Positions 15,292 through 24,454 are shown, numbered from the stretch's first letter. The stretch is 64,000 nucleotides of DNA from Streptomyces sp. ITFR-21 (GCF_031844685.1 NZ_CP134605.1:4399001-4463000); one strand, 5' to 3'. Numbers and translations are program-made. Notes: a model not told the origin generated them from the sequence alone.

Positions 15292-16053
15292 ATGAAACTG
15301 CGCGACCTGGTGTACGGGCTGTACTCCCGCCGAGTGGAACGCCGGCTCGATGTGACGCAGGCTCCCAAGCACATCGGCGTGATCCTCGACGGCAACCGCC
15401 GCTGGGCCAAGGCGGCCGGCGGCACCACCGAGCAGGGCCACCGGGCCGGGGCGGACAAGATCGCCGAGATGCTGGGCTGGTGCGAGGAGACCGGTGTCGA
15501 GGTGGTCACCCTGTGGCTGCTGTCCACCGACAACCTGGACCGGCCCGCCGAGGAGCTCGTCCCGCTGCTCGGCATCATCGAGGACGCCGTCACCGAACTG
15601 GCCGCCGGCGACCGCTGGCGGGTGCACCACGTCGGCACCATGGACCTGCTGCCCGCGCACACCCAGTCGGTGCTCAAGGAGGCCGAGCAGGCCACCCACG
15701 GCCGTACCGGCATCCTGGTGAACGTCGCGGTGGGCTACGGCGGCCGGCAGGAGATCGCCGACGCCGTACGGTCGCTGCTGCACGAGCACGCCGGACGCGG
15801 CACCACGATCGAGAACCTCGCCGAGATCCTGGACGTCGAGCACATCGCCGAGCACCTGTACACCCGCGGCCAGCCTGATCCCGATCTGGTGATCCGCACC
15901 TCGGGCGAGCAGCGGCTGTCCGGATTCATGCTCTGGCAGAGCGCGCATTCCGAGTACTACTTCTGCGAGGTCTTCTGGCCCGCCTTCCGCAAGGTGGACT
16001 TCCTGCGGGCGCTGCGCGACTACGCCGCCCGGCACCGGCGTTACGGATCGTAA
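15292..16053 (+). CDS. Z-isoprenyl diphosphate synthase (UppS family)
   Basis: 253 residues from ATG 15292, with AGGAGGGG 11 bases upstream. It condenses isopentenyl diphosphate onto an allylic diphosphate to make the long Z-polyprenyl carrier used in cell wall synthesis. Family motifs are clear: HIGVILDGNRRWAK with the catalytic Asp (about 24-37), GHRAGADK, the WLLSTDNLDRP loop, and the C-terminal DLVIRTSGEQRLSGFMLWQSAHSEYYF diphosphate-binding region, given here in part. Streptomycetes carry more than one such enzyme, so whether this copy makes the main C55 carrier cannot be told from sequence. The upstream gene is divergent. Confidence 0.92.
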   Translation: MKLRDLVYGLYSRRVERRLDVTQAPKHIGVILDGNRRWAKAAGGTTEQGHRAGADKIAEMLGWCEETGVEVVTLWLLSTDNLDRPAEELVPLLGIIEDAVTELAAGDRWRVHHVGTMDLLPAHTQSVLKEAEQATHGRTGILVNVAVGYGGRQEIADAVRSLLHEHAGRGTTIENLAEILDVEHIAEHLYTRGQPDPDLVIRTSGEQRLSGFMLWQSAHSEYYFCEVFWPAFRKVDFLRALRDYAARHRRYGS

Positions 16054-16297
16054 CCAGTCGCGGCCTGTCAGCAAGCGGACAAAAAGGGCTGGTAGGCGGT
16101 CGGCCAGCGGAGTTACGGTGGCTGCGAAGCTCCCCGGAATACGGATGAGCGGTCGGTGACGGGTCGATGACCAATAGACGACTGTCATATGCGTCCGCAT
16201 GGCGGCGAGCTTTCCAGGGCATATCACTGGCAGACCGGCATCCGGACCTTGGCTGTCGGACCGCAGACTCACCTCTCCCGAGGGGGTTCGTCCACAC

Positions 16298-17617
16298 GTG
16301 GTGACCAGCAAGAATCGCCGTGAGCACGACCGGCGCACGTATGTACTCGACACCAGCGTGCTGCTTGCAGACCCCAACGCCCTGACCCGCTTCGACGAGC
16401 ACGAGGTCGTGCTCCCCGTCGTCGTGGTCACGGAGCTGGAGGCCAAGCGCCACCACCCGGAACTCGGCTACTTCGCCCGGCAGGCCCTCAGGCTGCTGGA
16501 CGAGTACCGCATCCGGTTCGGCCGGCTCGACGCACCGATCCCGATCGGTGACGTCGGCGGTACGCTCCGCGTCGAGCTCAACCACTCGGACCCCGGGGTG
16601 CTGCCCGCGGGATACCGGCTCGGTGACAACGACTCGCGCATCCTCGCCGTCGCCCGCAACCTCCAGGCCGAGGGGTACGACGTCACCGTCGTCTCCAAGG
16701 ACCTGCCGCTGCGGGTGAAGGCGTCCTCGGTCGGCCTGCTGGCCGAGGAGTACCGCGCCGAGCTCGCGATCACCTCGGGCTGGACCGGAATGGAGGAGTT
16801 GCTGGTCTCGGCGGAGGACGTGGACGCGCTCTTCGCCCAGGAGGTCATCACGCTGCCCGAGGCGGCGGACCTCCCGGTGCACACCGGCCTGGTGCTGCAG
16901 TCCGAGCGGGGCAAGGCGCTGGGGCGGGTCACCGCCGACGGCCAGGTCCGGCTGGTGCGCGGCGACCGGGAGGCGTTCGGCATCCACGGCCGCAGCGCGG
17001 AGCAGCGCGTGGCGCTGGACCTGCTGCTGGACCCGGAGGTCGGCATCGTCTCGATGGGCGGCCGGGCCGGCACCGGCAAGTCGGCGCTGGCGCTGTGCGC
17101 GGGTCTGGAGGCGGTCCTGGAGCGCCGCCAGCACCGCAAGGTGATGGTCTTCCGGCCGCTCTACGCGGTCGGCGGCCAGGAGTTGGGGTATCTGCCCGGC
17201 AGCGAGGCCGAGAAGATGAGCCCGTGGGCGCAGGCGGTGTTCGACACGCTGTCCGCGGTCACCACCAAGGAGGTCATCGAGGAGGTCGTGGCCCGCGGCA
17301 TGCTCGAAGTGCTGCCGCTGACCCACATCAGGGGGCGCTCGCTGCACGACGCCTTCGTGATCGTGGACGAGGCGCAGTCGCTGGAGCGCAACGTGCTGCT
17401 GACCGTGCTGTCCCGGATCGGGGCCGGCTCGCGGGTGGTGCTCACCCACGACGTGGCCCAGCGCGACAACCTCCGGGTCGGCCGGTACGACGGTGTCGTG
17501 GCGGTGGTGGAGAAGCTCAAGGGGCACCCGCTGTTCGCCCATGTGACGCTGAACCGTTCCGAGCGGTCCGCCATCGCGGCACTCGTCACCGAGATGCTGG
17601 AGGACGGCGGGGCGTAG
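16298..17617 (+). CDS. PhoH family ATPase with N-terminal PIN domain
   Basis: About 439 residues; start GTG 16298 or the adjacent GTG 16301, with GAGGGGG 18 bases upstream. Residues about 12-145 are a PIN nuclease domain ([45 protein letters not shown]) with the acidic residues in place. After a connecting beta domain, residues about 225-435 are a PhoH ATPase: Walker [22 protein letters not shown], Walker [12 protein letters not shown], and TLSR-like [19 protein letters not shown]-PhoH (PhoH2) proteins are ATP-driven RNA-unwinding ribonucleases. A hairpin at 17662-17693 follows. Confidence 0.92.
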   Translation: MVTSKNRREHDRRTYVLDTSVLLADPNALTRFDEHEVVLPVVVVTELEAKRHHPELGYFARQALRLLDEYRIRFGRLDAPIPIGDVGGTLRVELNHSDPGVLPAGYRLGDNDSRILAVARNLQAEGYDVTVVSKDLPLRVKASSVGLLAEEYRAELAITSGWTGMEELLVSAEDVDALFAQEVITLPEAADLPVHTGLVLQSERGKALGRVTADGQVRLVRGDREAFGIHGRSAEQRVALDLLLDPEVGIVSMGGRAGTGKSALALCAGLEAVLERRQHRKVMVFRPLYAVGGQELGYLPGSEAEKMSPWAQAVFDTLSAVTTKEVIEEVVARGMLEVLPLTHIRGRSLHDAFVIVDEAQSLERNVLLTVLSRIGAGSRVVLTHDVAQRDNLRVGRYDGVVAVVEKLKGHPLFAHVTLNRSERSAIAALVTEMLEDGGA

Positions 17618-18041
17618 TCCGTTCGGGGTGCCCGACGGGACCGCCAAGAGCGTGATGGAAGGCTGCTGCGTCCTCTCCGGAGGGCGCAGCAGCTTAGCGT
17701 GCGGGGGCGGCGGGCGCTCGGAATTACCCTCGTTCGCGGCGTGTGAAGTTTGCCACTCAACGGGAAATTGCCGCGCGGCGTCCGTATACGGCAGGGTGTG
17801 TCGCTGTCAGGCCCCGCTTATGGCACGCCTACACCCTCCGGGGGAAGGCACGGCAGCACACAAATCCACAACGAACGCCATGAGCCGCCCGAGCACCACG
17901 CGGACCCCGCAGGGGACTTCGCACCGGGCCAGTACCCCCGTGACCGGCCGGCCCGTACGGCGGACCGGAACCAGGGGACAGCGCCAGGGGCACGATCGCG
18001 TCCGTGCGGTCACCGCGCGGACGATTCCGGAAGGAAACCGT
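17618..18041. other. 424-bp leader between phoH and the secreted lysozyme-fold gene
   Basis: No gene is supported here. It begins with the phoH hairpin. It then contains a relatively AT-rich patch (about 17710-17780, with GGAATTACC and GTTTGCCACTC) that could hold the promoter of the cell-wall hydrolase, and a long GC-rich leader ending in GGAAGGAAACC before the GTG. Leaders of this kind in Streptomyces wall-hydrolase genes sometimes contain a c-di-AMP riboswitch, but I could not find its conserved core. Confidence 0.5.
17662..17693 (+). terminator. Hairpin after phoH
   Basis: Nine-bp stem GCTGCTGCG (17662-17670) / CGCAGCAGC (17685-17693), extended inwards by CCTC/GAGG pairing. It lies 45 bp after the phoH stop and has no T-tract. 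Confidence 0.65.
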
Positions 18042-18710
18042 GTGAGCCGGATCTCGGTCCGGGGGCTCGCGGTGGCGTCCGCCACCGCCGTCACCACTGT
18101 GGGCGCCGTCGTCGGCGTCGCGTCGGGCGCCGACCAGGGCAGCAGCACCGAGCCCGTCGAGGCGGCCGGTACGACGACCCTCCTCGCCGACCTCCCCGCT
18201 GGACAGCAGGTGCAGCAGGCTTCGTTGACCGAGCAGGTCCAGGCCCAGTCCGACGCCGCTGACGCGACAGCGAGGCAGTACGCCGAGCAGGCGGCCCGCG
18301 TGCAGGCGGCCAAGGACGCCGCGGCCAAGAAGAAGGCCGCGGACAAGGCGGCGGCGGAGAAGCTGGCGAAGGAAAGCGCCGGCGACGCGGACGCCTCCTT
18401 CCCGATCAAGGCCTCGTACACGGTCGCCCAGGTCCAGGAGATGGCCCGGCAGATCGTGGGCAGCGGGCAGTACGCCTGCTTCTCCAACATCGTCTCCCAC
18501 GAGAGCGGTTGGAACTACACGGCGACCAACCCCTCCTCCGGCGCCTACGGCCTGGTGCAGTCCAACCCGGGCTCGAAGATGGCGTCCGTCGCCTCGGACT
18601 GGCGGACCAATCCGGCCACCCAGATAAAATGGGGCCTGAACTACATGAACAGCCGCTACGGCAGCCCGTGCGGCGCCTGGGAGTACTGGCAGGCGCACAG
18701 CTCCTACTAG
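18042..18710 (+). CDS. Secreted cell-wall hydrolase with C-terminal SLT/lysozyme-like domain
   Basis: 222 residues from GTG 18042 with a good GGAAGGAAA. A signal sequence spans about 1-35 (ISVRGLAVASATAVTTVGAVVG). A charged Ala/Lys/Gln helix (about 75-125, ARVQAAKDAAAKKKAADKAAA) likely forms a coiled coil. The C-terminal domain (about 135-222) has FSNIVSHESGWNYTATNPSSGAYGLVQ, with the Glu of SHESGW as the catalytic acid and GAYGLVQ as the lysozyme-fold motif. It ends AWEYWQAHSSY, as in many actinobacterial SLT-domain proteins. It probably cleaves glycan strands of peptidoglycan. It is a single gene with a hairpin 48 bp after its stop. Confidence 0.88.
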   Translation: MSRISVRGLAVASATAVTTVGAVVGVASGADQGSSTEPVEAAGTTTLLADLPAGQQVQQASLTEQVQAQSDAADATARQYAEQAARVQAAKDAAAKKKAADKAAAEKLAKESAGDADASFPIKASYTVAQVQEMARQIVGSGQYACFSNIVSHESGWNYTATNPSSGAYGLVQSNPGSKMASVASDWRTNPATQIKWGLNYMNSRYGSPCGAWEYWQAHSSY

Positions 18711-18757
18711 TCGGGCCCGGCCCGGTACCGGTACCGCCCGGTACCGGCCCGCTCCCG

Positions 18758-18779
18758 CCGCCGGGAAGCCTCCCGGCGG
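18758..18779 (+). terminator. Hairpin after the SLT-domain gene
   Basis: Nine-bp stem CCGCCGGGA (18758-18766) / TCCCGGCGG (18771-18779) with a four-base loop, between the hydrolase and the AI-2E family gene. Confidence 0.6.
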
Positions 18780-18907
18780 GCCCCGCCGTCCACCACCTCC
18801 CCCCTGCCCTGAGCAACCCCGAGCCCGGGTAACGTCGTCCTTCACAGCGGGGTCACAGTCGGTCGGCCGCGTCCAGCGACCGCCGAGGGTTCAGGGGGAG
18901 TCGCAGC

Positions 18908-20398
18908 ATGCCGGAGAAGCACCACTGGGGCTCCGCGCTCGCCGCCGGGCTGGCCGGACTCGCCAGTCGGATCGAGGCCCGGTACGACACCGTCACCGCG
19001 CGTGACGCGGCGCCCGGCACCCTCCCCGACGACGACAGCGCCCCGGCCGGCCCCGAAGAGGATCCCGCCGGGGCGGGCGGCGTTCCGGAGCAGGCCGGCG
19101 CCGGCGCGAAACCGGCCAGGGCGCCCGGGATTCCGCAGCGGCCCGGTTACGCCCGGCCGGCCGCCACCGGCCCGGTCCGGCGCTCCGCCGGCCGGCCGCC
19201 CCTGGACCCGGTGTCCGTGGTGCCGTGGAGCATGCGGGTCGCCGCCGAGGTCGGCTGGCGGCTGCTGGTGCTGGCCGGCACCGTCTGGGTGCTGATGCGG
19301 GTGATCGGCGCGGTCCGGCTGGTCGTCCTCGCCTTCGTCGCCGCGCTGCTGATCACCGCGCTGCTCCAGCCGTTCGTGGCCCGGCTCAAGCGGACCGGGA
19401 TGCCGGCGGGACTGGCCACCGCGATCGTGTTCATCGGCGGCTTCGTCGTGATGGGCCTGGTCGGCTGGTTCGTGGTCTGGCAGGTCATGGACAACATCGA
19501 CAACCTGTCCGGCAGCCTTCAGGACGGTATCGCCGAGGGCAAGAAGCGGCTGCTCAACAGCCCCTTCCATGTCACCGACGACCAGATCAACCAGGTCGCC
19601 AAGAACCTCAGCGACGCCATCGGCCACAACACCCAGGCGCTCACCGACGCCGGCCTGCAGGGCGTCACCGTCATCGTCGAGCTGCTGACCGGCATGCTGC
19701 TGGCGATGTTCAGCACGCTGTTCCTGCTCTACGACGGCCCCAACATCTGGAAGTGGGTGCTGCGGCTCTTCCCCGAGCCCGCCCGCGACGGACTGGCCGG
19801 CGCGGGCCCGCGGGCCTGGCACACCCTCACCCTGTACGTGCGGGGCACGGTGATGGTCGCCGGGATAGACGCGATCTTCATCGGCATCGGCATCTTCTTC
19901 CTCGGTGTGCCGATGGCGGTGCCGCTGGCCGTGGTGATCTTCCTGGCGTCCTTCGTGCCGCTGGTCGGCGCGGTGGCCTCCGGCGCCGTCGCGGTGGTGG
20001 TCGCGCTCGTCACCGAGGGGCCGTTCACCGCGCTGATGGTGCTGGTGGTGGTGCTGGCGGTGCAGCAGATCGAGGGGCACGTCCTGCAGCCGTTCATCCT
20101 CGGCCGCGCGGTACGGGTCCACCCGCTCGCGGTGGTGCTGTCGGTGGCGGCGGGCTCGCTGGTGGCGGGCATCGGCGGCGCGGTCTCCGCGGTGCCGCTG
20201 GTCGCGGTGGGCAACACGGTCGTCACCTACCTGCGCGCCCACTCCCGGGAGATCGCCGCCGAGCGGCTCGCCGCGGAAGAGGCCGAGGCCGCGGAGGCCG
20301 CCGAAGCCGCGGCGGCGACCCGTGCCGCCGCCCCCGAAGGCCCCGCGCCCGCGGCGCCGTCCGCGCCGACACCAGAACCGGCCGAGATCCAGACCTGA
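18908..20398 (+). CDS. AI-2E family transporter (PerM-like membrane protein)
   Basis: 496 residues, with GGGGGAG 12 bases before the ATG. The first about 95 residues are a disordered Pro/Ala/Glu-rich cytosolic tail. A membrane domain with about eight helices follows: a pair at about 115-150 (LLVLAGTVWVLMRVIGAVRLVV), then TAIVFIGGFVVMGLVGWFVV. A periplasmic-type loop with LQDGIAEGKKRLLNSPFHVTDDQ comes next, and the conserved end VPLVGAVASGAVAVVVALV and HVLQPFILGRAVRVHPLAVV. That last motif (QxxxxxxPxilGk) is the family signature. Some members export AI-2 or act as Na+/H+ antiporters; the substrate here is unknown. The C-terminus is an Ala/Glu-rich tail. Confidence 0.88.
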   Translation: MPEKHHWGSALAAGLAGLASRIEARYDTVTARDAAPGTLPDDDSAPAGPEEDPAGAGGVPEQAGAGAKPARAPGIPQRPGYARPAATGPVRRSAGRPPLDPVSVVPWSMRVAAEVGWRLLVLAGTVWVLMRVIGAVRLVVLAFVAALLITALLQPFVARLKRTGMPAGLATAIVFIGGFVVMGLVGWFVVWQVMDNIDNLSGSLQDGIAEGKKRLLNSPFHVTDDQINQVAKNLSDAIGHNTQALTDAGLQGVTVIVELLTGMLLAMFSTLFLLYDGPNIWKWVLRLFPEPARDGLAGAGPRAWHTLTLYVRGTVMVAGIDAIFIGIGIFFLGVPMAVPLAVVIFLASFVPLVGAVASGAVAVVVALVTEGPFTALMVLVVVLAVQQIEGHVLQPFILGRAVRVHPLAVVLSVAAGSLVAGIGGAVSAVPLVAVGNTVVTYLRAHSREIAAERLAAEEAEAAEAAEAAAATRAAAPEGPAPAAPSAPTPEPAEIQT

Positions 20399-20489
20399 GG
20401 CCGGGCCCGGAACCGGATCCGCACGCGTCCGGGGCGGCGGGCGTCAGCCGCGACCCGTACCGCACGGTCGCCTCCCTGCGCGTGCGGGC

Positions 20490-20524
20490 GGCGGGCGCGG
20501 GGGTGCCGTACCCCCGCGCCCGCC
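20490..20524. terminator. Hairpin between AI-2E transporter and ABC permease genes
   Basis: Perfect 15-bp stem GGCGGGCGCGGGGGT (20490-20504) / ACCCCCGCGCCCGCC (20510-20524) with a five-base loop, between two convergent genes. Confidence 0.75.
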
Positions 20525-20585
20525 GCCGCGACCCGCCGCCGCGCCCGCCGCCGCGACCCGCCGCCGCGACCCGCCGCCGCGCCGC
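20522..20585. repeat. CCCGCCGCCGCG(A) tandem repeat
   Basis: About five consecutive 12-13-bp units of CCCGCCGCCGCG with or without a final A fill the space between the hairpin and the stop codon of the ABC permease gene. It is a simple minisatellite with no evident role. Confidence 0.7.
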
Positions 20586-20587
20586 GG

Positions 20588-23068
20588 CTACTCCGTGCGG
20601 AGGCCGTCCGGCCGCATCAGCCGCCACAGCGGCGGCATGCTCAGCAGGGTCACCGCCAGGACGACCGCGGCGCCGATCGCCGACATCGAGCCGACGCCCG
20701 CCCAGTCGGCTCGGAAGGGGCGGCCGACCATCGCCAGCAGCGCCGCGCCCAGGCCGATGCCGCCGAGGCAGGCCAGCAGCAGGCCGAGCACCATCGGGAT
20801 GGCGGTCTGCCACAAGACCGACCAGGCCAGCGCGGTCCGCCGGGTGCCGAAGGCCACCAGGACCGCCAGCAGCTTCCTGCGTTCCCGCAGCTGCTCCAGC
20901 ATGGTCACCAGCAGACTCGCGCCGATCAGCGCCATCGTGAGGGCGGCACCGGCGAACAGCCCGCGCCGCAGCTGGGCGAAGCTCGACGTCTCCGTGGTGC
21001 TGGTGATGTCCGAGACGTAGGTGTTCAGGCCGATCCCCGCCACGGTGTTGCGCAGGTACTCGATCGCGTCCGGCTGCCCGTGGTCCAGGCTGACCGTGAT
21101 CTGCGAGCTGGGCGACAGCAGCTTGCCGACGTCCACCGTCTGCGGGGTGACGAGCAGCCCCCAGTCGAGGTCGCCCGCCGGGTCGGTCCGCGCGGCGACC
21201 TTCCGCGCGTCGGCGGGAACCGTCCACAGCTCCGGCTTGCCGGTGTGCTGGTCGCTGTCGGGCACGCTGAGGTCGAGGCGGCTGCCCGGCCGGGCGTATC
21301 GGTCCATCGCGCCGCCGAGGTCCGAGTCCTTGCCGGGCGCGACGATGAAGGCGCTGCCGGGCCGGCAGGAGGAGCCGACGTCCGCCATCTGCGCCAGCGT
21401 CGGGCAGTCGCCGACCAGCAGCGGCAGGTACACGGCGTTGTCCGGCGTCGCGTCGGGCTGGGTGGCCTGCGAGTCCACGTATCCGTAGACCTGCCGGACG
21501 CCCTTGGTGGCGGCGATGCGCTCGATGTACCGCTCGGTCTGGCTGCCGTCGGTGACCGGCGCGGAGACCCGTGCCTGGGCCCGGGTCGGGTCCGCGCCGG
21601 TGGCGGTGACGAAGTCGCCGTCGACGCCGGTGAACAGCATCTGCAGGGCGATCGCGCCGGCCACCGCGACGGTGACGCCGCTGACCATACGGGCCGACGC
21701 GCTGCTGTCCAGCTGGAGCCTGCGGGTGGCGAGCTGCCAGGCGACCGGCCCGCCGGTCAGCCGCCCGACGACCGCCTCCACCACCCACGGCAGCACCGCG
21801 GTGACGCCGATGAGCAGCAGGACGGTGCCCAGCGCCACCTGGTACTCGTTGATGTGCGCGTCGTTCTTGACCGCGCCGAACAGCGGGGCCAGCAGCAGCA
21901 GGCCGATCGCCGGGACGACCAGCCGCCACCACAGCCTGCGCCGCCTGCCGAGGCTTTGCCGGAACACGCCCAGCGGCTCGATCACGGTGCGGCGCAGGCT
22001 GAGCATGGTGACCGCGACCGCCGCCACCGGGACGGCCAGCGCGATCAGCGCGGTCAGCGCGGTGCTCGGCGCGATGTCCTCGGGGAACGCGGAGATTCCG
22101 TGGACGGTCACCCCGGAGGCGAGCTGCCGGCCCAGCAGGAAGAACACCGCGCCGGCCAGCAGCCCGAACACCCCCCCGGACAGCGCCTCCCCGGCGGCGA
22201 TCCGGTGGGTCATCCGGATGTCGGCGCCCACCAGCCGCAGCGCCGCCAGCCGCCGGTCCCGGCGTTCGCCGCCGAGCCGCACCGCGGTGCCGACGAAGAC
22301 CGCGACCGGCAGCAGCAGCACCACCAGCACGATGACCAGCAGCAGGTCCAGTACCGAGTCGGCTCCCTCCGGGACGCCGACGCGCCCGAAACCCGCCGTC
22401 CGGTCGGCGTTGCCGTGCTCGTAGTGGGCGTCCCGCGCGATGAGCTTGTCGCTGCCGGCGTAGTAGAGGAGTTCGTCCGGGCCCGTCAGCCCGGCGTGCC
22501 CGATCGTGCCGTCGACGGTGTACGGGATGCGTTCGCGCAGCAGCGGGGACGCGGCCAGCAGTCTTCCGAGCGGGGCGGAGACCACCATGTGCCCGGGAGG
22601 CGGCAGTGCGCGGACCCCCGGCGGACGCTGCGCCTTCGGGCCCTCCGGGTGCAGCAGGATCCCGAAGACGTCCTTGCCGTGGTACGTCGTGTCGGCGCCG
22701 TCGATCAGCAGCGTGCTCGCGGACGGCTCGGCGATGTAGGTGGCCGACAGGGGGTCGCGCGCCTCCCGCTTGTGGTCGCGGGTGGCCAGCATCGCCGGGA
22801 CGGCCGCGGCCAGCAGCAGCAGTGCCACGCCGAGTCCGACGCCGACGCCGGTCAGCACCGTGCGGGTCCAGCCCTCGCGCCCGCCGTCCACGGCGAAGCG
22901 GACGCCCAGGGCCAGGTCGCGTATCCAGACCCGGGCGGAGGCGGGCGGCACCGGCTGCCCGTCGCCCGGCCCCTGCGGGCCGAGCGGGTGGGAGCCGGCC
23001 GGCGGGCCGAGCGGGTAGGGGCCGGCCGGCGGGCCCTGCGCCCCGGTGGGCCGGGGGGCGCCGCTCAC
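20588..23068 (-). CDS. FtsX-like ABC transporter permease
   Basis: 826 residues; the GTG start overlaps the stop of the ATPase gene (GTGA). After a Pro/Gly-rich cytosolic N-terminus of about 45 residues there is a membrane helix (about 68-92) and a large extracytoplasmic domain. Two FtsX permease units follow: one around LLVIVLVVLLLPVAVFVGTAV to LRRTVIEPLGV, the second at the C-terminus (GAALTMALIGASLLVTMLEQL to VTLLSMPPLWRLM). This duplicated FtsX layout is that of MacB/LolCDE-like exporters of antibiotics, peptides or lipids. It is the last gene of the padR-ATPase-permease operon. A 27-bp in-frame tandem duplication lies near its 5' end. Confidence 0.9.
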   Translation of the reverse strand: MSGAPRPTGAQGPPAGPYPLGPPAGSHPLGPQGPGDGQPVPPASARVWIRDLALGVRFAVDGGREGWTRTVLTGVGVGLGVALLLLAAAVPAMLATRDHKREARDPLSATYIAEPSASTLLIDGADTTYHGKDVFGILLHPEGPKAQRPPGVRALPPPGHMVVSAPLGRLLAASPLLRERIPYTVDGTIGHAGLTGPDELLYYAGSDKLIARDAHYEHGNADRTAGFGRVGVPEGADSVLDLLLVIVLVVLLLPVAVFVGTAVRLGGERRDRRLAALRLVGADIRMTHRIAAGEALSGGVFGLLAGAVFFLLGRQLASGVTVHGISAFPEDIAPSTALTALIALAVPVAAVAVTMLSLRRTVIEPLGVFRQSLGRRRRLWWRLVVPAIGLLLLAPLFGAVKNDAHINEYQVALGTVLLLIGVTAVLPWVVEAVVGRLTGGPVAWQLATRRLQLDSSASARMVSGVTVAVAGAIALQMLFTGVDGDFVTATGADPTRAQARVSAPVTDGSQTERYIERIAATKGVRQVYGYVDSQATQPDATPDNAVYLPLLVGDCPTLAQMADVGSSCRPGSAFIVAPGKDSDLGGAMDRYARPGSRLDLSVPDSDQHTGKPELWTVPADARKVAARTDPAGDLDWGLLVTPQTVDVGKLLSPSSQITVSLDHGQPDAIEYLRNTVAGIGLNTYVSDITSTTETSSFAQLRRGLFAGAALTMALIGASLLVTMLEQLRERRKLLAVLVAFGTRRTALAWSVLWQTAIPMVLGLLLACLGGIGLGAALLAMVGRPFRADWAGVGSMSAIGAAVVLAVTLLSMPPLWRLMRPDGLRTE
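22977..23030. repeat. In-frame 27-bp tandem duplication in the ABC permease N-terminus
   Basis: Two 27-bp units (22977-23003 and 23004-23030) differ at two positions. On the minus strand they encode two copies of a nine-residue Gly/Pro unit (PAGPYPLGP-like and PAGSHPLGP-like) in the disordered cytosolic tail. Being a multiple of three, copy-number change would leave the frame intact. Confidence 0.8.
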
Positions 23069-23757
23069 GAGGCCCGCTCCATGTCGCGCGACTTCCCGTC
23101 CCGCACGACGACCTCCCGGCCGGAGTACGCGGCGACGCGCGCCTCGTGGGTGACGAGCACGACCGCGGCGCCGGTGTCCTGCGCGGCCTCGGTCAGCAGC
23201 CGCATCACCCGTTCGCCGTTCAGGGAGTCCAGCGCGCCGGTCGGCTCGTCGGCGAACACCACCCGCGGCGTTCCGACCAGCGCGCGGGCCACCGCGACCC
23301 GCTGCCCCTGGCCGCCGGAGACCTCGCCCGGGCGCTTGCCGGCGGTGTCGGCGACCTCCAGCCGCTCCAGCCAGCCGGTGGCCCTGGCCTCGGCCGCGCG
23401 CCGCCTGACGCCGTTGAGCCGCAGCGGCATGGCCACGTTCTCCAGGCAGGTCAGTTCGGGCACCAGCTGGCCGAACTGGAAGACGAAGCCGAAGTCGGAG
23501 CGGCGCAGCGCGCTGCGTTCGCCGTCGGACATCGCGGTCAGCTCCCGCCCGAGGTAGCGGACGCTGCCGGAGTCGGCCCGTACGATGCCGGCCAGGCAGT
23601 GCAGCAGCGTCGACTTGCCGGACCCGGACGGGCCCATCACCGCTACCACCTCGCCGGAGCGGATGGTGAAGTCCGCGCCGTCCAGTGCCGGGGTGGGTCC
23701 GTACGCCTTGCGCAGGGCGGTGGCGACGAGCAGCGGCCCGTTGTCGGTGGTCGTCAT
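23065..23757 (-). CDS. ABC transporter ATP-binding protein (MacB/LolD type)
   Basis: 230 residues from ATG 23757, chosen because it overlaps the padR stop (ATGA); longer versions would read back through padR. All ABC motifs are present: Walker A GPSGSGKST (about 45-53), Q-loop FQFGQLVPELT, signature VSGGQGQRVAVARAL, Walker B VVFADEPTGALD, and switch VLVTHEARV. The FADEPTGALDS signature is typical of the MacB/LolD family that works with FtsX-fold permeases. It pairs with the permease downstream and is probably controlled by the PadR repressor upstream. Confidence 0.95.
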   Translation of the reverse strand: MTTTDNGPLLVATALRKAYGPTPALDGADFTIRSGEVVAVMGPSGSGKSTLLHCLAGIVRADSGSVRYLGRELTAMSDGERSALRRSDFGFVFQFGQLVPELTCLENVAMPLRLNGVRRRAAEARATGWLERLEVADTAGKRPGEVSGGQGQRVAVARALVGTPRVVFADEPTGALDSLNGERVMRLLTEAAQDTGAAVVLVTHEARVAAYSGREVVVRDGKSRDMERAS

Positions 23758-24278
23758 GCGGCCACCGCCGTGGCGAGCTGGTCGAGTCGGGCCGCGGTCA
23801 GCTCCAGCCACCGCAGGTCGGCCTCCAGGTGGAACAGCGCGTGGTCGCAGATCAGCTGGTCGGCCAGGTCCCCGGCCGACTTGCGCCGGGTCAGTTCGCG
23901 CATCAGCCGCAGGTGTTCGGCGCGCTGGGTGTCCAGCAGGTCCGCCGCCGGGCGCCCGGTCATCAGGGCGAGCACGACCTTGGTGTAGAGGGTCGTCTGC
24001 AGGTAGGGCTCGGGCTTCTCCGGCTGCGCCAGCCAGACCGACACGTCGGTTATGCCGGCGTCGGTGATGGCGTAGCGCTTGCGTTCCGGGCCGCCGCCGG
24101 GCTCGATCCCGTCGACCTCGACCAGGCCGTGCTTCAGCAGCCTGGCCATCGTCGAGTAGACCTGCCCGTACGCGAGGGGGCGGTCGTGTCCGAAGCGTTC
24201 GTCGAAGGCGCGCTTGAGGTCGTAACCGTGGCGCGGCCCGGACTCCAGGAGTCCGAGCAGGGTGTGGCCGATTGACAT
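23754..24278 (-). CDS. PadR family transcriptional regulator
   Basis: 174 residues from ATG 24278. The N-terminal winged helix is a textbook PadR domain: HTLLGLLESGPRHGYDLKRAFDERF, then YGQVYSTMARLLKHGLVEVD and the beta wing RKRYAITDAG. The C-terminal half (about 85-174) is a helical Vir-like dimerisation domain (QTTLYTKVVLALMTG, LDTQRAEHLRLMRELTRRK). It heads an operon with the ABC ATPase (ATGA overlap) and permease. A perfect 15-bp inverted repeat begins 13 bp upstream of the start codon. There is no Shine-Dalgarno sequence, and TAGTCT seven bases before the ATG would suit a leaderless transcript. PadR repressors of this type release ABC exporter genes when they bind a small hydrophobic ligand. 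Confidence 0.93.
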   Translation of the reverse strand: MSIGHTLLGLLESGPRHGYDLKRAFDERFGHDRPLAYGQVYSTMARLLKHGLVEVDGIEPGGGPERKRYAITDAGITDVSVWLAQPEKPEPYLQTTLYTKVVLALMTGRPAADLLDTQRAEHLRLMRELTRRKSAGDLADQLICDHALFHLEADLRWLELTAARLDQLATAVAA

Positions 24279-24291
24279 GCCGAGCAGACTA

Positions 24292-24326
24292 CACCATGGG
24301 TATACATGCGGTGTATACCCATGGTG
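24292..24326 (-). promoter_or_regulatory. PadR operator: perfect 15-bp inverted repeat
   Basis: CACCATGGGTATACA (24292-24306), five bases, then the exact complement TGTATACCCATGGTG (24312-24326). It lies directly upstream of padR and covers the region where its promoter must be. The inner GTATAC-type half-sites resemble those of other PadR operators. Autorepression of padR and the ABC genes is inferred. Confidence 0.85.
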
Positions 24327-24390
24327 AACACCGCACGGGCCGCAGGGGCCGGGCGGTTCCGGCGGGTCCGCGAGGTGGGGCGGACGCGAT

Positions 24391-24433
24391 GCAGCCCCGG
24401 AGCACGGCGGGTGACCACGTGCTCCGGGGCTGC
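24391..24433 (-). terminator. Terminator of the catalase gene
   Basis: Perfect 15-bp stem GCAGCCCCGGAGCAC (24391-24405) / GTGCTCCGGGGCTGC (24419-24433) with a 13-base loop, starting 21 bp after the catalase stop and before the padR promoter. Confidence 0.85.
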
Positions 24434-24454
24434 GCTCCTGAGGCGCCGCGCCGG

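Noticed and set aside
17694..18041. c-di-AMP (ydaO-type) riboswitch in the long leader of the SLT-domain gene
   Set aside because: Such switches precede some streptomycete wall-hydrolase genes, but I could not find the conserved core (for example the GAGCCCGACAG-like segment). A covariance-model search would decide.
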